From the NCBI GenBank assembly GCA_937138625.1, contig CAKZPF010000007.1, positions 1 to 64,000 on the forward strand: a DNA stretch of 64,000 bases, written 5' to 3'. The position numbers were made by a program, and so were the translations under genes. The notes beneath the pieces were generated by a model. The model saw only the letters and a program-made list of their open reading frames with translations, did not search any database and was not told the DNA's origin. Within the stretch, counting starts at the first letter, position 1. The number at the start of each line of letters is the position of its first letter. Below are positions 17,471-26,576 of the stretch, one piece after another. The DNA is from an uncultured Caulobacteraceae bacterium. Its GTDB lineage: Bacteria > Pseudomonadota > Alphaproteobacteria > Caulobacterales > Caulobacteraceae.

Positions 17471-18144
17471 GACGCCTTCTCCTTGTCTGGGTTTGTGTTC
17501 ATATCCGCAAGCTTACTAACCATGGCCTCGACCATAGGACGGCGGGGCGCGTCCAACGGCAAGTCTGGCAGCAACGCCCGGAATGCCTGCTCGGCCTTGG
17601 GCATTTGATCGGTTTGAACATAAGAAAGCGCCATGAAAAATCGGGCAGGAATGGAGCGGGGGTCCCGGGCCAAAGCTTCCTCGAAGGCCATGACCGCCCC
17701 TGGGTCCACACGGCCGCCCGCAGCCTTCACGCGGGCTTCGCCATAGGCCGCATAACCTGCGCCCAGATCAGGTTGCAAAGTGATGGTCCGGCGGAAGGCC
17801 TGCATGGCTTCCTCGGGCCGACCCGTGGCCAAATACAAACGACCCAGATGTTGCCAGCCCTCGGCGTCATCGGGATGGCGCTTGACGATCTCTTCCAGCA
17901 GCAGGATATGCTCTTGCGGGCTCAGGCGCGCGGGATCCGCCGCCTGACGCTCGGCTTGGGCCTGAGCAAAAGGTCGCGCCCCCTGCCCTGGTGTGCCCAG
18001 CACGGCATAAAGACCCAAAGCCGCCACCGGCAACAGCGCCATAGCCGCGCGCCAAACCACAGGCGCGCCCGCAAAGCCGCGCCACAGCACCAGACCCAGA
18101 AGGCCCGCAAAACTTAGAGAAACAACCAGAACACCAAGCAGCAT
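17467..18144 (-). CDS. ccmI: Cytochrome c maturation protein CcmI (CycH), TPR apocytochrome chaperone
   Basis: A 225-aa protein. The N-terminal transmembrane helices (VLVVSLSFAGLLGLVLWR and MALLPVAALGLYAVLG) are followed by tetratricopeptide repeats (AEGWQHLGRLYLATGRPEEA, FRRTITLQPDLGAGYAAYGE). It binds apocytochrome c and hands it to CcmFH. It is the first gene of the ccm operon here. It is shorter than E. coli-type CcmH/I fusions but normal for short alphaproteobacterial CcmI. ccmABC and ccmG are not in this window. Confidence 0.9.
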   Translation of the reverse strand: MLLGVLVVSLSFAGLLGLVLWRGFAGAPVVWRAAMALLPVAALGLYAVLGTPGQGARPFAQAQAERQAADPARLSPQEHILLLEEIVKRHPDDAEGWQHLGRLYLATGRPEEAMQAFRRTITLQPDLGAGYAAYGEARVKAAGGRVDPGAVMAFEEALARDPRSIPARFFMALSYVQTDQMPKAEQAFRALLPDLPLDAPRRPMVEAMVSKLADMNTNPDKEKAS

Positions 18145-18162
18145 AAAAGCTGCATGGCCAGT

Positions 18163-19695
18163 TTAGGCGGAAAGGTCAATGCGATCTTCTGTCTCAGATC
18201 CATCATCTGATGCCCCTCCCTTGGAGTTTTCAGCGGGTTTAGGGGCTTGGCTGCGGATGCGGCGGCGAATTTGCTCGCCAGCCTGCACGCCACACAGCGC
18301 ATCAACAAATTCAGACATGGCTTGGCCATAGGCCAGGATTTGCTCCATGTCCTCGCGCTCGTCATCTTTCATCATATCCAAGAGCTGCTCGACATATTCC
18401 GTCGATTTTTTCTCCAAATCCGTAGCCACGGCATGCCGCGCAGTGCCAAAGCCCAAATAGGATGAAATGTTATGCAGACCGTGGATCAAACGCGCATAGC
18501 CCTTGGCGGCCGTCAAGGCGTCCTCCTGGGGCATGCCGTTCATTTTGGGAATGTGGCTGAAGACACGGGGCAGCAATTGTTTTTTGGTGGTGGGGAACGC
18601 CTTGTCAAAGGCCTTGGTGGCGCTTTTGAAGTTTTGCTCCATCATGCCGCCCAGCTGGGCACACATTTTCATAATGCTGACAGACCAGGGCCCTCGGCTT
18701 TCCTCGCCAAAGGCGGCTTCGAGGTCGATACTGATGTTGTTGACCTTAGAAATCGCCTTGTTGATGGTATCGACTTCTTGCTTGCCCGCCATAGGGTCAA
18801 ACTTTTCAATTAAGGACAGCAGCTCTTCGGCCTTGCCCGCGATAAATCCCCCAACGGCAGAAAGCTCGGTTTCGCTGACAAAACTTTCGCTGCGGCCACC
18901 GGCCGCCTCTGAGACCACACGGAAAATTTGCGAGGGCCGCGGCATACGACTGACCGCCATACACATGAAATAAAGGCCGGCATCCGAAGACGCCCGAGAG
19001 AGATCCTCATAGCGGCGACGCCACAGCTTCACATCGTCATTGTGTCGGATTTCAAAGCTTTCCGGCAAGGTCTTCAGATGACGGCGCATGTACTGGGTCG
19101 CTGCCAACAAACCGGCAACAATTTCGGCGGCCTGTGCCATTTCGCCGGAACCAAAAATTTTCTTACGCGCCTTGGCGCCGCCACTCAGTTTTTCCTGCAA
19201 AACCTCTGATAAGGAGGTGCTGAGCGCATTGGCGATTTTTTCCAGTGGATGCACCTCAACCTTGGGCAGGTCATTGGCTTCGGGGTCGAACTCTTCTTCC
19301 TCGTCCAGTGGCTCTTTGATTTCGCCCTTTTCAATGCCGTCTTGAGTGGCTTCGAAATCGGCGCGAGCGGCTTCAAATTTCTCGGGGGCCAGCTCAGTCT
19401 TCAACATCGCCCAAATTTCGTCAAACTCGTTTTTCTTAAGGGGTTGGCCAAACACCGGCTCGTCTTCGGCCACAAATGGCAACAGCCCCTGCAGCAGCAT
19501 GTGCTCAAGGGCATCTGGTTCGTCATCGCCCAGGCTTTTTTTCAAAAGATCGAGAAGATCGTCATAGGGTAAAGAGGTATCCCCAGCCGCCTGCCCCGCC
19601 GAAACCGCTTGGGTCAGCGTTTTCAAAACCTTGTCCGGCAAAACACCAAACAAAGCCTCGAGTTTTTGCATTTTGTCTTGGGCTAACTCCGGCAT
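18163..19695 (-). CDS. Uncharacterised cytosolic 510-aa protein
   Basis: I do not recognise a family. The protein is helical and soluble, with no signal peptide or membrane segment. The N-terminal 90 residues resemble short helical repeats (LEALFGVLPDKVLKTLTQAV, YDDLLDLLKKSLGDDEPDAL). Residues about 115-150 are strongly acidic (EKGEIKEPLDEEEEFDP). The rest is a long helical region with several Met-rich stretches. The C-terminus is polar and probably disordered. The start is the ATG at 19695; a GTG one codon upstream is possible. It lies 18 bp upstream of ccmI on the same strand, so it may be co-transcribed with the ccm genes. No function is proposed. Confidence 0.75.
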   Translation of the reverse strand: MPELAQDKMQKLEALFGVLPDKVLKTLTQAVSAGQAAGDTSLPYDDLLDLLKKSLGDDEPDALEHMLLQGLLPFVAEDEPVFGQPLKKNEFDEIWAMLKTELAPEKFEAARADFEATQDGIEKGEIKEPLDEEEEFDPEANDLPKVEVHPLEKIANALSTSLSEVLQEKLSGGAKARKKIFGSGEMAQAAEIVAGLLAATQYMRRHLKTLPESFEIRHNDDVKLWRRRYEDLSRASSDAGLYFMCMAVSRMPRPSQIFRVVSEAAGGRSESFVSETELSAVGGFIAGKAEELLSLIEKFDPMAGKQEVDTINKAISKVNNISIDLEAAFGEESRGPWSVSIMKMCAQLGGMMEQNFKSATKAFDKAFPTTKKQLLPRVFSHIPKMNGMPQEDALTAAKGYARLIHGLHNISSYLGFGTARHAVATDLEKKSTEYVEQLLDMMKDDEREDMEQILAYGQAMSEFVDALCGVQAGEQIRRRIRSQAPKPAENSKGGASDDGSETEDRIDLSA

Positions 19696-19786
19696 CACTC
19701 CCCACTGTCTGATGGAGAAGCATACCGAAGAGGCGTTAATGTTGACTTGAGAGATCTAGTGTTTCACCCAGCACGCGAATAGAAAA

Positions 19787-21121
19787 TCAGGAAAACCGTA
19801 TATTCACTGATAAACCGCCCAGGTCCGAGCGAGCAAGTCTGAGGTCCGCCTGATAAGCCTCGGCCAAATCGCGCACGATTGACAATCCCAAGCCTGAGCC
19901 CGGCGCGGCCTCATCCAAACGCTCGCCCCGCTTCAGAACCGTTTGGCGCTCGTCTTCGTTTAAACCGGGTCCATCATCGTCAATACCAACCACAATGCCT
20001 TCGTCGCATGTTTTGATTGACACCCGCACCTGCGTACGAGCCCATTTCGCTGCGTTGTCCAGCAGATTGCCAAACATCTCCTCCAGGTCATGACGCTCCA
20101 GAGGCAACATCAGTTGATCCGGCCCCTCGATGGTGAACTGGATGGTCTTGTCAGCATGAATTTTTCTGAACATCTGACAAAGGCTGTTCAGTGTGGCCTT
20201 CACATCGGTTTGCGCGCCCATACCCGTTGAATGGGCCGTAGCCCGCGCCAAGCGTAAGCTGCGCTCGACAAATTGGCTCATGGCAGCCACACGATCTTTG
20301 ACACGGTCGGCAAACGGCCCTTGCTCTTGGCCCGCCTCGACCGACAGCACGGCCAGAGGTGTTTTCAAGGCATGAGCCAAATCCCCCACCCGCGCCCGCG
20401 CCTTTTCCACCACCGATTGGCTATGGTCCAGCAGGGCATTGAGCTCGGCTGCCAAAGCACGCAGCTCTTTTGGATAATGCCGAGTCAAACGGGCTTGATT
20501 TCCGGACCGTACGGCGCTGACCTCTTGCTCGATCTGATACAAAGGCCGCAATCCCACCCGCACCTGCAGCACCACGGCCACCACCATAATCCCGCCAAGC
20601 GCCACCAGGGCCATGATGATGACCGAGGCAAACCGGCGCACATCTCGGTTCAACGGCCGCCGGTCATAGGCCACCGTCAACACCACGGGCTTTGTCGCCC
20701 CCGGCACAGTCAAAGACATCTGCGCCAAGCGCAAAGGCTCGGCCTGGGGACCCGTCGCAGCACCATATACGGTCTCGCCCAAATCATCTTCGCCCAACAG
20801 CGGCAAATCCTGATCCCACAGCGACCGTGAGCGCGCCAAAATGATGTCTTTATCCGGATTGTGCTGCGCCACCTGCCAATATTGCCCCGAAAATACCCGG
20901 TCAAAGCCCGGGTTCAGCATATCGGCGACTTGTAGGGTCTGCTGCTCGTCCACTTCCACAGCCGAGGCCAAATAGACCACCATCTGACCCAGCTCATCAT
21001 CAAAGCGTTTCAGACTGGCATTGGCATACAAATTTGAAAGAATGCCCGCGCCCAAGCCCAAGACCACCACCGCCCAAACGGCGGCCAGGGCCACCAAGCG
21101 GCCTGTCAATGACAGCGTCAT
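19787..21121 (-). CDS. PhoQ-like sensor histidine kinase
   Basis: A 444-aa kinase with two transmembrane helices (about 10-30 and about 160-185) around a periplasmic domain, then HAMP. The H-box is GDLAHALKTPLAVL with His250, a variant typical of PhoQ-type kinases. The ATPase lobe contains FGNLLDNAAKWA, DDGPGLNEDE and GSGLGLSIVRDLAEAY. The start overlaps the regulator stop (ATGA). Together with the upstream PepSY protein and regulator it forms a three-gene operon like other PepSY-regulator-kinase loci. The ligand is unknown; divalent cations or antimicrobial peptides are the usual PhoQ signals. Confidence 0.93.
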   Translation of the reverse strand: MTLSLTGRLVALAAVWAVVVLGLGAGILSNLYANASLKRFDDELGQMVVYLASAVEVDEQQTLQVADMLNPGFDRVFSGQYWQVAQHNPDKDIILARSRSLWDQDLPLLGEDDLGETVYGAATGPQAEPLRLAQMSLTVPGATKPVVLTVAYDRRPLNRDVRRFASVIIMALVALGGIMVVAVVLQVRVGLRPLYQIEQEVSAVRSGNQARLTRHYPKELRALAAELNALLDHSQSVVEKARARVGDLAHALKTPLAVLSVEAGQEQGPFADRVKDRVAAMSQFVERSLRLARATAHSTGMGAQTDVKATLNSLCQMFRKIHADKTIQFTIEGPDQLMLPLERHDLEEMFGNLLDNAAKWARTQVRVSIKTCDEGIVVGIDDDGPGLNEDERQTVLKRGERLDEAAPGSGLGLSIVRDLAEAYQADLRLARSDLGGLSVNIRFS

Positions 21122-21786
21122 GGGGCGCGCTTTAACCGATAGCCCAGCCCGCGCACCGTTTCGATGCGCTCGGCCCCAATTTTTTTGCGCAACCGTCCGA
21201 TGAAAACCTCGATGGTGTTGGAATCCAAATCAAAATCTTGATCATAGATATGTTCGGTCAACTCGGTCCGCGACACCACCTCGCCGACATGAACCATCAA
21301 ATAATGCAGGGTTTTGTACTCATGGGCCGTCAATTTGACGTCTTCATTCCCCAAGCGCACACTTTTTGCCTTGGGATCAATGACCAAGTCTCCATTGACA
21401 AACACACTGTCCGCCTTGCCCGCCGCGCGCCGGATCAAGGCGCGCATCCGCGCCAGCAGCTCCTGAGTATGAAACGGCTTGACCAAATAGTCATCGGCCC
21501 CCGCATCAAACCCCTTGACCTTCTCACTCCAGCCATCGCGGGCTGTTAAGATCAATACTGGCATGCTGCGCCCCGCCTCGCGCCACTTGCTCAGCACGCT
21601 TACACCATCCAAGCGCGGCAAGCCCAGATCCAACACCACCACGTCATAAGGCTCGCTGTCACCCATAAACCAGCCATCCTCGCCGTTGTCGGCGTGATCG
21701 ACAGCATAGCCCTCATCGCTCAGACTGGATTTTAGATTTCGCGCCAGATCAGCATCATCTTCTACAACCAAGGCCCGCATGATCAT
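21118..21786 (-). CDS. PhoP-like OmpR-family response regulator
   Basis: A 222-aa regulator with receiver acidic residues ED(D) at 9-11, phospho-acceptor Asp53 in VVLDLGLPRLDG, and Lys in YLVKPF. It has a winged-helix DNA-binding domain (LTAHEYKTLHYLMVH, SNTIEVFIGRLRKKIG, VRGLGYRLKR). The ATG at 21786 overlaps the PepSY gene stop (ATGA); the ATG at 21780 is an alternative. It is cognate to the kinase immediately downstream. Confidence 0.95.
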   Translation of the reverse strand: MIMRALVVEDDADLARNLKSSLSDEGYAVDHADNGEDGWFMGDSEPYDVVVLDLGLPRLDGVSVLSKWREAGRSMPVLILTARDGWSEKVKGFDAGADDYLVKPFHTQELLARMRALIRRAAGKADSVFVNGDLVIDPKAKSVRLGNEDVKLTAHEYKTLHYLMVHVGEVVSRTELTEHIYDQDFDLDSNTIEVFIGRLRKKIGAERIETVRGLGYRLKRAP

Positions 21787-22085
21787 TCTCCTCGCACAGA
21801 CAAAATGCGCCCGGTGCCGGCGTGCACCCGATAGTCAATGCGCCGGCCATCTTGGCTCAGCCACTCAATGCGGTAAACCTCGCGTCGCAATTGCGCATCC
21901 AACAACCGCCCCGGCGTGCGCCGCTGTAAGCGCTGAACGATGTCGGCCAGGGGCACAAACTCGCCAGCTTGCACAGCATCACGCGCACGATCTTGTAGTG
22001 AATTTTGCATCCCATAGGGTTGGGCCATGCCTTGACCGAAACCAAAGACCACAAGAACCACCGCCAAGGACAGCACACGACACAT
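21783..22085 (-). CDS. Small secreted PepSY-domain protein
   Basis: A 100-aa protein with a signal peptide (MCRVLSLAVVLVVFGFGQGMA) and one PepSY-like unit. The pattern is the usual ...LADIVQRLQRRTPGRLLDA...YRIEWLSQDGRRIDYRVHAGTGRIL, ending at an acidic C-terminus. PepSY proteins are periplasmic and often sit upstream of a two-component pair, where they may modulate the sensor. Here it is translationally coupled to the regulator. Its function in signalling is inference from context. Confidence 0.85.
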   Translation of the reverse strand: MCRVLSLAVVLVVFGFGQGMAQPYGMQNSLQDRARDAVQAGEFVPLADIVQRLQRRTPGRLLDAQLRREVYRIEWLSQDGRRIDYRVHAGTGRILSVRGE

Positions 22086-22115
22086 GGCCTCATCCTGGCG
22101 TGGTTCTGCTGAATT

Positions 22116-22547
22116 TCAAGTGAATGCTGGCGGGTGCTGGGTGTTTTTTTGTAAAGCCCACGCCCCAAGACCCGTCGAATGCCCTGCCGACAAGCGATAA
22201 AAAAAGCTGCTGCCAATCAAGGCACAGGGCTCTTGCCCCTCGGCCCAATGCTGGTTTTCCCAATGAAAATGAAACGCCACGGCCCCGGTCGTTGGATCCT
22301 CAATCTGGTCTTGCAACAAGCTGCGCGCCATCTCGGCACCGCTGACCTGCCCCTGCGCCAACAGCAAACTGACCTGGGCCACGCCTTCGGGCTGATAACA
22401 CGAGACCACGGCCTGCCGCAAAGGACCGCGCGTGTATTTTTGCCGATTTCTTAGGACTGATAGAATGGCACAGGCATATTCATAATCTTCGCTCGCCTGC
22501 AGCACGTTTAAAAACGCAGCCAATACCTGAATGTCTGAAGTACTCAT
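22116..22547 (-). CDS. SleB/CwlJ-like cell-wall hydrolase next to the GTA cluster
   Basis: A 143-aa protein resembling the Hydrolase_2 (SleB/CwlJ) family. The order of conserved blocks fits: YEYACAILSVLRNRQKY (AxxVLNR-like), an insertion, then DPTTGAVAFHFHWENQHWA (the DPTxGAxxF block) and ALIGSSFFYRL (the final IGxHxFY block). It is short and has no signal peptide, so export would need a holin, lysis or another route. I chose ATG 22547; an alternative TTG at 22607 would start inside the promoter described next. It lies downstream of GTA gp15 on the same strand, after a 130-bp gap with its own promoter. A lysis role in GTA release is an inference. Confidence 0.6.
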   Translation of the reverse strand: MSTSDIQVLAAFLNVLQASEDYEYACAILSVLRNRQKYTRGPLRQAVVSCYQPEGVAQVSLLLAQGQVSGAEMARSLLQDQIEDPTTGAVAFHFHWENQHWAEGQEPCALIGSSFFYRLSAGHSTGLGAWALQKNTQHPPAFT

Positions 22548-22578
22548 GGGACGCAATCCATACTTAGGATTTAATTCT

Positions 22579-22622
22579 GTTATATCAAAACCACGCGCCC
22601 GAATCAACTACCTATAGTTGAT
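22579..22622 (-). promoter_or_regulatory. Sigma70-like promoter with palindromic operator for the SleB-like gene
   Basis: Read on the minus strand, TTGATT (22607-22602) and TATAAC (22584-22579) are separated by exactly 17 nt, an almost ideal housekeeping promoter. A perfect 8-bp inverted repeat, ATCAACTA-N4-TAGTTGAT (22603-22622), overlaps the -35 element. This is where a repressor would sit. It lies in an AT-rich gap between gp15 and the hydrolase gene. Confidence 0.55.
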
Positions 22623-22676
22623 ATTTTATTTTTTCCCGAAAACCGTGCATTCGCTCATAGGGACAGAATTCAGGTC

Positions 22677-25600
22677 TTATGACAGCCAGACCTGGACCCG
22701 ACGCTCGCGCCCTGGCTGACCAGACGACCCCCGCTGTGCCACCCCCACCACCAGCGGATAGGGTAGCCCATAGGGAAAATCGCTAGCCATCTCAGCAGCC
22801 GTATAGGTCACCGAAGGTCCCGAGGCCAAAAGCGTGCGCTTGGCCGTCTCGCCCTCATAAATCGTCACCTCATAGGCTTCTGTGGTTTCATCCAGCGGCA
22901 CATCCCCGGCCCAGCTGTCTGCGCGCAGGCGGGCTCTGCGCACCCAGCCCAGATGCATATCTGCGCCTTGCCACCGCGCTTGTACATGGACAGGTGCCAA
23001 GGGCTCGGCCGCCACCTGCTGCCAGCGGCTCAGGATCTGCTTGGCTTGACCCGCTTGCGGCGTGGCCTGCCATTCCAATTCCATATCCAATTCGGCAGCG
23101 CTGACCTCTGCCGCTTGCTCGGCTGCATCCAAAACCACCACCCGCGCTCCAGCAGGCACCGGCGCGCCCGTCAAGTTCTCACTGCCGCCAAGCCCGCGCA
23201 AAAAATGGCTGAGCTCATAGGTCAACGGTGCGACCAATTCAGCGGTTTGAAATTGCACCACTTCCCAGCGTCCGTCCGCACCTTCAATGGCCAGGCGGTT
23301 AGCACCATTGAACACGGCCAACGCAGACTCACTGCTCAGCTGCCCACCATACAGCTTAACCCGCACCTGGTTGCCCCGATCCCAACGGCCAATGGGTCCG
23401 GGATAAAAATCCCACTCCGTTTCGCCCATAATGGCGTTTTGTCGCAACACGGCCCGCGGCGTTTTTGCCAAGCCCGCCGGCGCGGCCGACACCGTCATTT
23501 CGGAAAAGGGCCTGACAAAGCCCGCGACCTTGGGCTGACCTTCGGTGGGCAAACCGTCCAAAACTGGCAGATCCAAAACCGAGACCACCGGCTGGGGCGT
23601 GCCCGTGGCTTGGCGCACACTGAACACCGGCAGCACAGATCCCGCCTGCACCGGCACTGCCCCCACGGGCCGCATCTGCACCCCTAGCGTCCGGCCCACC
23701 ATCAGACGTTCTACCAGATAGAGCCCCTCGGCTTTGGGCGGCACAGCCAACCGCACCGTATCCCCAACCTCTAGCGCCAAATGCCTCAGCGGCAATCGCA
23801 GCTGCACCCGTTCAGCGCCCCAAGTCATACGCGCCATTATCTTTTGGGCCATTTGCTCGGTCTCGATGCGGTCCGCCACCACGGGCAACGCCACCTCGAC
23901 AATCTCATCACCCGCGCCCACTTCTACCACCAAGGGCTGGAAATCATTCAAGACATCGGCAGTCTGCACCCGCAGCTTGGGGGTTACCGCCGGCTCCCGC
24001 CTCACCTGCAGGCGTGGCCCATCGGCTGGCAAAACCAGCATATCATCATCCAGCGTCAACAATGGCTGCGGTGCCGGATGACGAAAGACCAAGGTGCCCG
24101 CTTGCTCGCTCATCACCACATTGTGGGCGGCACACAGATGTTCCAACATATCCCGCGCCGACAAAGTGCGATCGCGTACCAAACCCTTAACCAGACCGCG
24201 CACCCCCGCGACATCAAAATCACTCACCCCGCACTGCCCCAGAAGATCGGTGATGACATCCGCCAGGGGCACCGCCTCGGCCCGACCATTGAGCCAATGC
24301 CCTACAGACCAAGCGGGCGCATCCGCCCACACCCCACCATAGGCTGGAAAGGCTGGATAGGGCCGCGCATCCCATGCCCACGCCGCCGGGCCATCCGCCG
24401 TCAACATACGCCCGACGTAGACCGTGGCCTCAGGGTTCAGCTGATCATCGGCAAAGGCCGTCAGCATGGCCTCCAGCCCCACCCGTTGCGTCACAGCATC
24501 ACGAACGCCGGTGGAAAAGGGTGGCACAGCGCTTTCGGCGCTTTTGGCATCAACAAACAGATTGGGCGCGTTTGGCCCTTTATCGATGGCGGGCACCCCG
24601 AACTCGACAATGCGCACCGGCTTGCCCCCGGGCTGCCAAGCGGTGGGGCTGGCGCTTTCCACACCCCCCGGTCGATTGTAATGGGCATTTTGCCACCAAG
24701 CGGTCAGGTCCTTGGGCCGAAACACCCAAGGCTTGCCATGCGCTCCATCGGTGATGGCTGTACGCAATTGGCCGTAGCGATCAGCCTCCGAAGCATAATA
24801 CCACTCATAGCCCTCACCGGCCCGCATCCGCCCAGCCAAATAGCCATGATCCGCCACGTCATCGGCCAGGTCGGCATCCAAATGATCATGCCCATCCCGC
24901 CAATCTGATAAGGGCGGATACCAGTCAATGCCCACGCTGCTGATGGCGCTGTCCGCCCACAACGGATCCAGATGAAAATACACATCTCCGCTGCCATCTG
25001 CGGGCTGATGACCAAAATACTCGGCCCAATCCGCCGCATAGGTGACCTCGGGTCCTGCGCCCAACAGGGCGCGCACCTCAGCAGCCAGGTCTTGCAACGC
25101 CGCCACAGCGGGATAGACATCCGCTCCACTGCGCAAGGTGGTCAGGCCTCGCAACTCCGAGCCGATGATGAACACATCTACGCCGCCGGCCATGGCCGCG
25201 AGCTGGGCATGATGCAACACACATCGCCTAAACGACCACTCCGCCGGCCCACTGTAGGTCGTGGTGCCAGCACCTGCCATGAAATGTGCGGCCTCTGCAG
25301 CGCCAAAAAAACTCTCAACCTCACTCTGAAGGGCGCTGGTTTTGTCCGGACTGCCCGCTTCACCAGGTGCCGGATGACACGTTATACGACCCCGCCACGG
25401 ATAGGCTGCCTGTTCCGCGCCCCCGTAAGGATCCGGCAAGCCATTGCCAGGGGGAATGTCCATCATCAGAAAGGGATACAGCCCAACCTTGTATCCTCGG
25501 GCCTTCAGGGCTGCGATGGCTTGCAACACAGTCTGATCCGATGGTGTGCCCCCAAAGGCAGGACTGCCCCCCACCTGTGAGACCTCATGTGCCCCTGCCC

Positions 25601-26567
25601 GCGACACGCTATTGACCTGCCAGCTCAGGGGTGTGGTGGTTTTGTCGGCTTGCTCGACGCCCGGTTTGATCTCACAAGCGCCCAGTCGCAGATCCGTGCC
25701 AAACCAACTGACCACCAGAAATACGGTTTCCAGATTGGGAAAAGCCGCTTGCAACTGATCCAGCGCCACTTCGAAATCAGACGGCCCCTGCCCCGCATAC
25801 AGGTTTTCGCCCTGCACCCGCCCGGGCCCCAACTGCCGCGAAACCCCTTCGGTGGCATAAACAAATTCACCAGCCCCGGGAATCAGATTGATCGCCTTCA
25901 GCTGCGTGTTCAGATCCCGCTCGGGCACCAGGGGTGTCGGCTTGCGCACCACCTCAAAGGCCAATTGCGGCAAGCGATTGCCGAAGGGGCCCAGTGGAAA
26001 ATCTTCAAACACCACATAGGCCACACCCTTGTAACTCGGCACCTGGCCGCTACCCTCGATGGCTTCGATGGTGGCGTCAGGCATTTGGTCGTCGGTGCCT
26101 TTGTAAACTTTGACCGCCAAGCCCTCGGTATCCAGCACACGCCCATCGGCCCAAATGCGGGCCACACTGTCGATTTCGCCTTCACAGATCGCCACGGCAA
26201 AACTCAGGCTATAGCTATAGTCCTCGACCTTGGTGCTGCTTTTGCCCGAGCCCACACGCCGCGTGTCCGAAGTTTCTTTGAAACGCGCCGCCCAAATCAC
26301 CTGGCCCGACACCCGCGCCCGCCCGTAAACATTGGGGATGGGTGCGCCTTCGCGGGCGGACAGCACCTGCAAATGCGACAGTCGCGGCCCCTGACGTGTG
26401 GGCGCAAACACGGACGCCAAGGCCCCGTCCACCCGCGCGCCCACGGTCGCGCCGACCAACCCGCCAAGCGCCGAGCCGGAAACGCTGGCCCCCAATATGC
26501 CCAAACCACCGGGCAACAGGCTGCCGCCCACGGCGGCCCCCGTTGCGCCCAAAATCAATTGTGCCAT
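22677..26567 (-). CDS. GTA gp15, host-specificity/tail fibre-like protein (phage J homologue)
   Basis: A 1296-aa protein, the usual length for Rhodobacter-type GTA gp15. It is the last gene of the structural cluster. The N-terminus is glycine-rich and hydrophobic (ILGATGAAVGGSLLPGGLG). A TIM-barrel-like, GTA-specific domain follows in the first half (IGIDWYPPLSDW, PWVFRPKDLTAWW). The second half contains the phage tail-J-like domain, with a LTLDDDMLVLPADGP region and a run of fibronectin-like beta segments. It is expected at the distal tail end for host contact. There is no disruption in the reading frame. It starts 10 bp after gp14. Confidence 0.93.
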   Translation of the reverse strand: MAQLILGATGAAVGGSLLPGGLGILGASVSGSALGGLVGATVGARVDGALASVFAPTRQGPRLSHLQVLSAREGAPIPNVYGRARVSGQVIWAARFKETSDTRRVGSGKSSTKVEDYSYSLSFAVAICEGEIDSVARIWADGRVLDTEGLAVKVYKGTDDQMPDATIEAIEGSGQVPSYKGVAYVVFEDFPLGPFGNRLPQLAFEVVRKPTPLVPERDLNTQLKAINLIPGAGEFVYATEGVSRQLGPGRVQGENLYAGQGPSDFEVALDQLQAAFPNLETVFLVVSWFGTDLRLGACEIKPGVEQADKTTTPLSWQVNSVSRAGAHEVSQVGGSPAFGGTPSDQTVLQAIAALKARGYKVGLYPFLMMDIPPGNGLPDPYGGAEQAAYPWRGRITCHPAPGEAGSPDKTSALQSEVESFFGAAEAAHFMAGAGTTTYSGPAEWSFRRCVLHHAQLAAMAGGVDVFIIGSELRGLTTLRSGADVYPAVAALQDLAAEVRALLGAGPEVTYAADWAEYFGHQPADGSGDVYFHLDPLWADSAISSVGIDWYPPLSDWRDGHDHLDADLADDVADHGYLAGRMRAGEGYEWYYASEADRYGQLRTAITDGAHGKPWVFRPKDLTAWWQNAHYNRPGGVESASPTAWQPGGKPVRIVEFGVPAIDKGPNAPNLFVDAKSAESAVPPFSTGVRDAVTQRVGLEAMLTAFADDQLNPEATVYVGRMLTADGPAAWAWDARPYPAFPAYGGVWADAPAWSVGHWLNGRAEAVPLADVITDLLGQCGVSDFDVAGVRGLVKGLVRDRTLSARDMLEHLCAAHNVVMSEQAGTLVFRHPAPQPLLTLDDDMLVLPADGPRLQVRREPAVTPKLRVQTADVLNDFQPLVVEVGAGDEIVEVALPVVADRIETEQMAQKIMARMTWGAERVQLRLPLRHLALEVGDTVRLAVPPKAEGLYLVERLMVGRTLGVQMRPVGAVPVQAGSVLPVFSVRQATGTPQPVVSVLDLPVLDGLPTEGQPKVAGFVRPFSEMTVSAAPAGLAKTPRAVLRQNAIMGETEWDFYPGPIGRWDRGNQVRVKLYGGQLSSESALAVFNGANRLAIEGADGRWEVVQFQTAELVAPLTYELSHFLRGLGGSENLTGAPVPAGARVVVLDAAEQAAEVSAAELDMELEWQATPQAGQAKQILSRWQQVAAEPLAPVHVQARWQGADMHLGWVRRARLRADSWAGDVPLDETTEAYEVTIYEGETAKRTLLASGPSVTYTAAEMASDFPYGLPYPLVVGVAQRGSSGQPGRERRVQVWLS

Positions 26568-26576
26568 GATCGGTCC

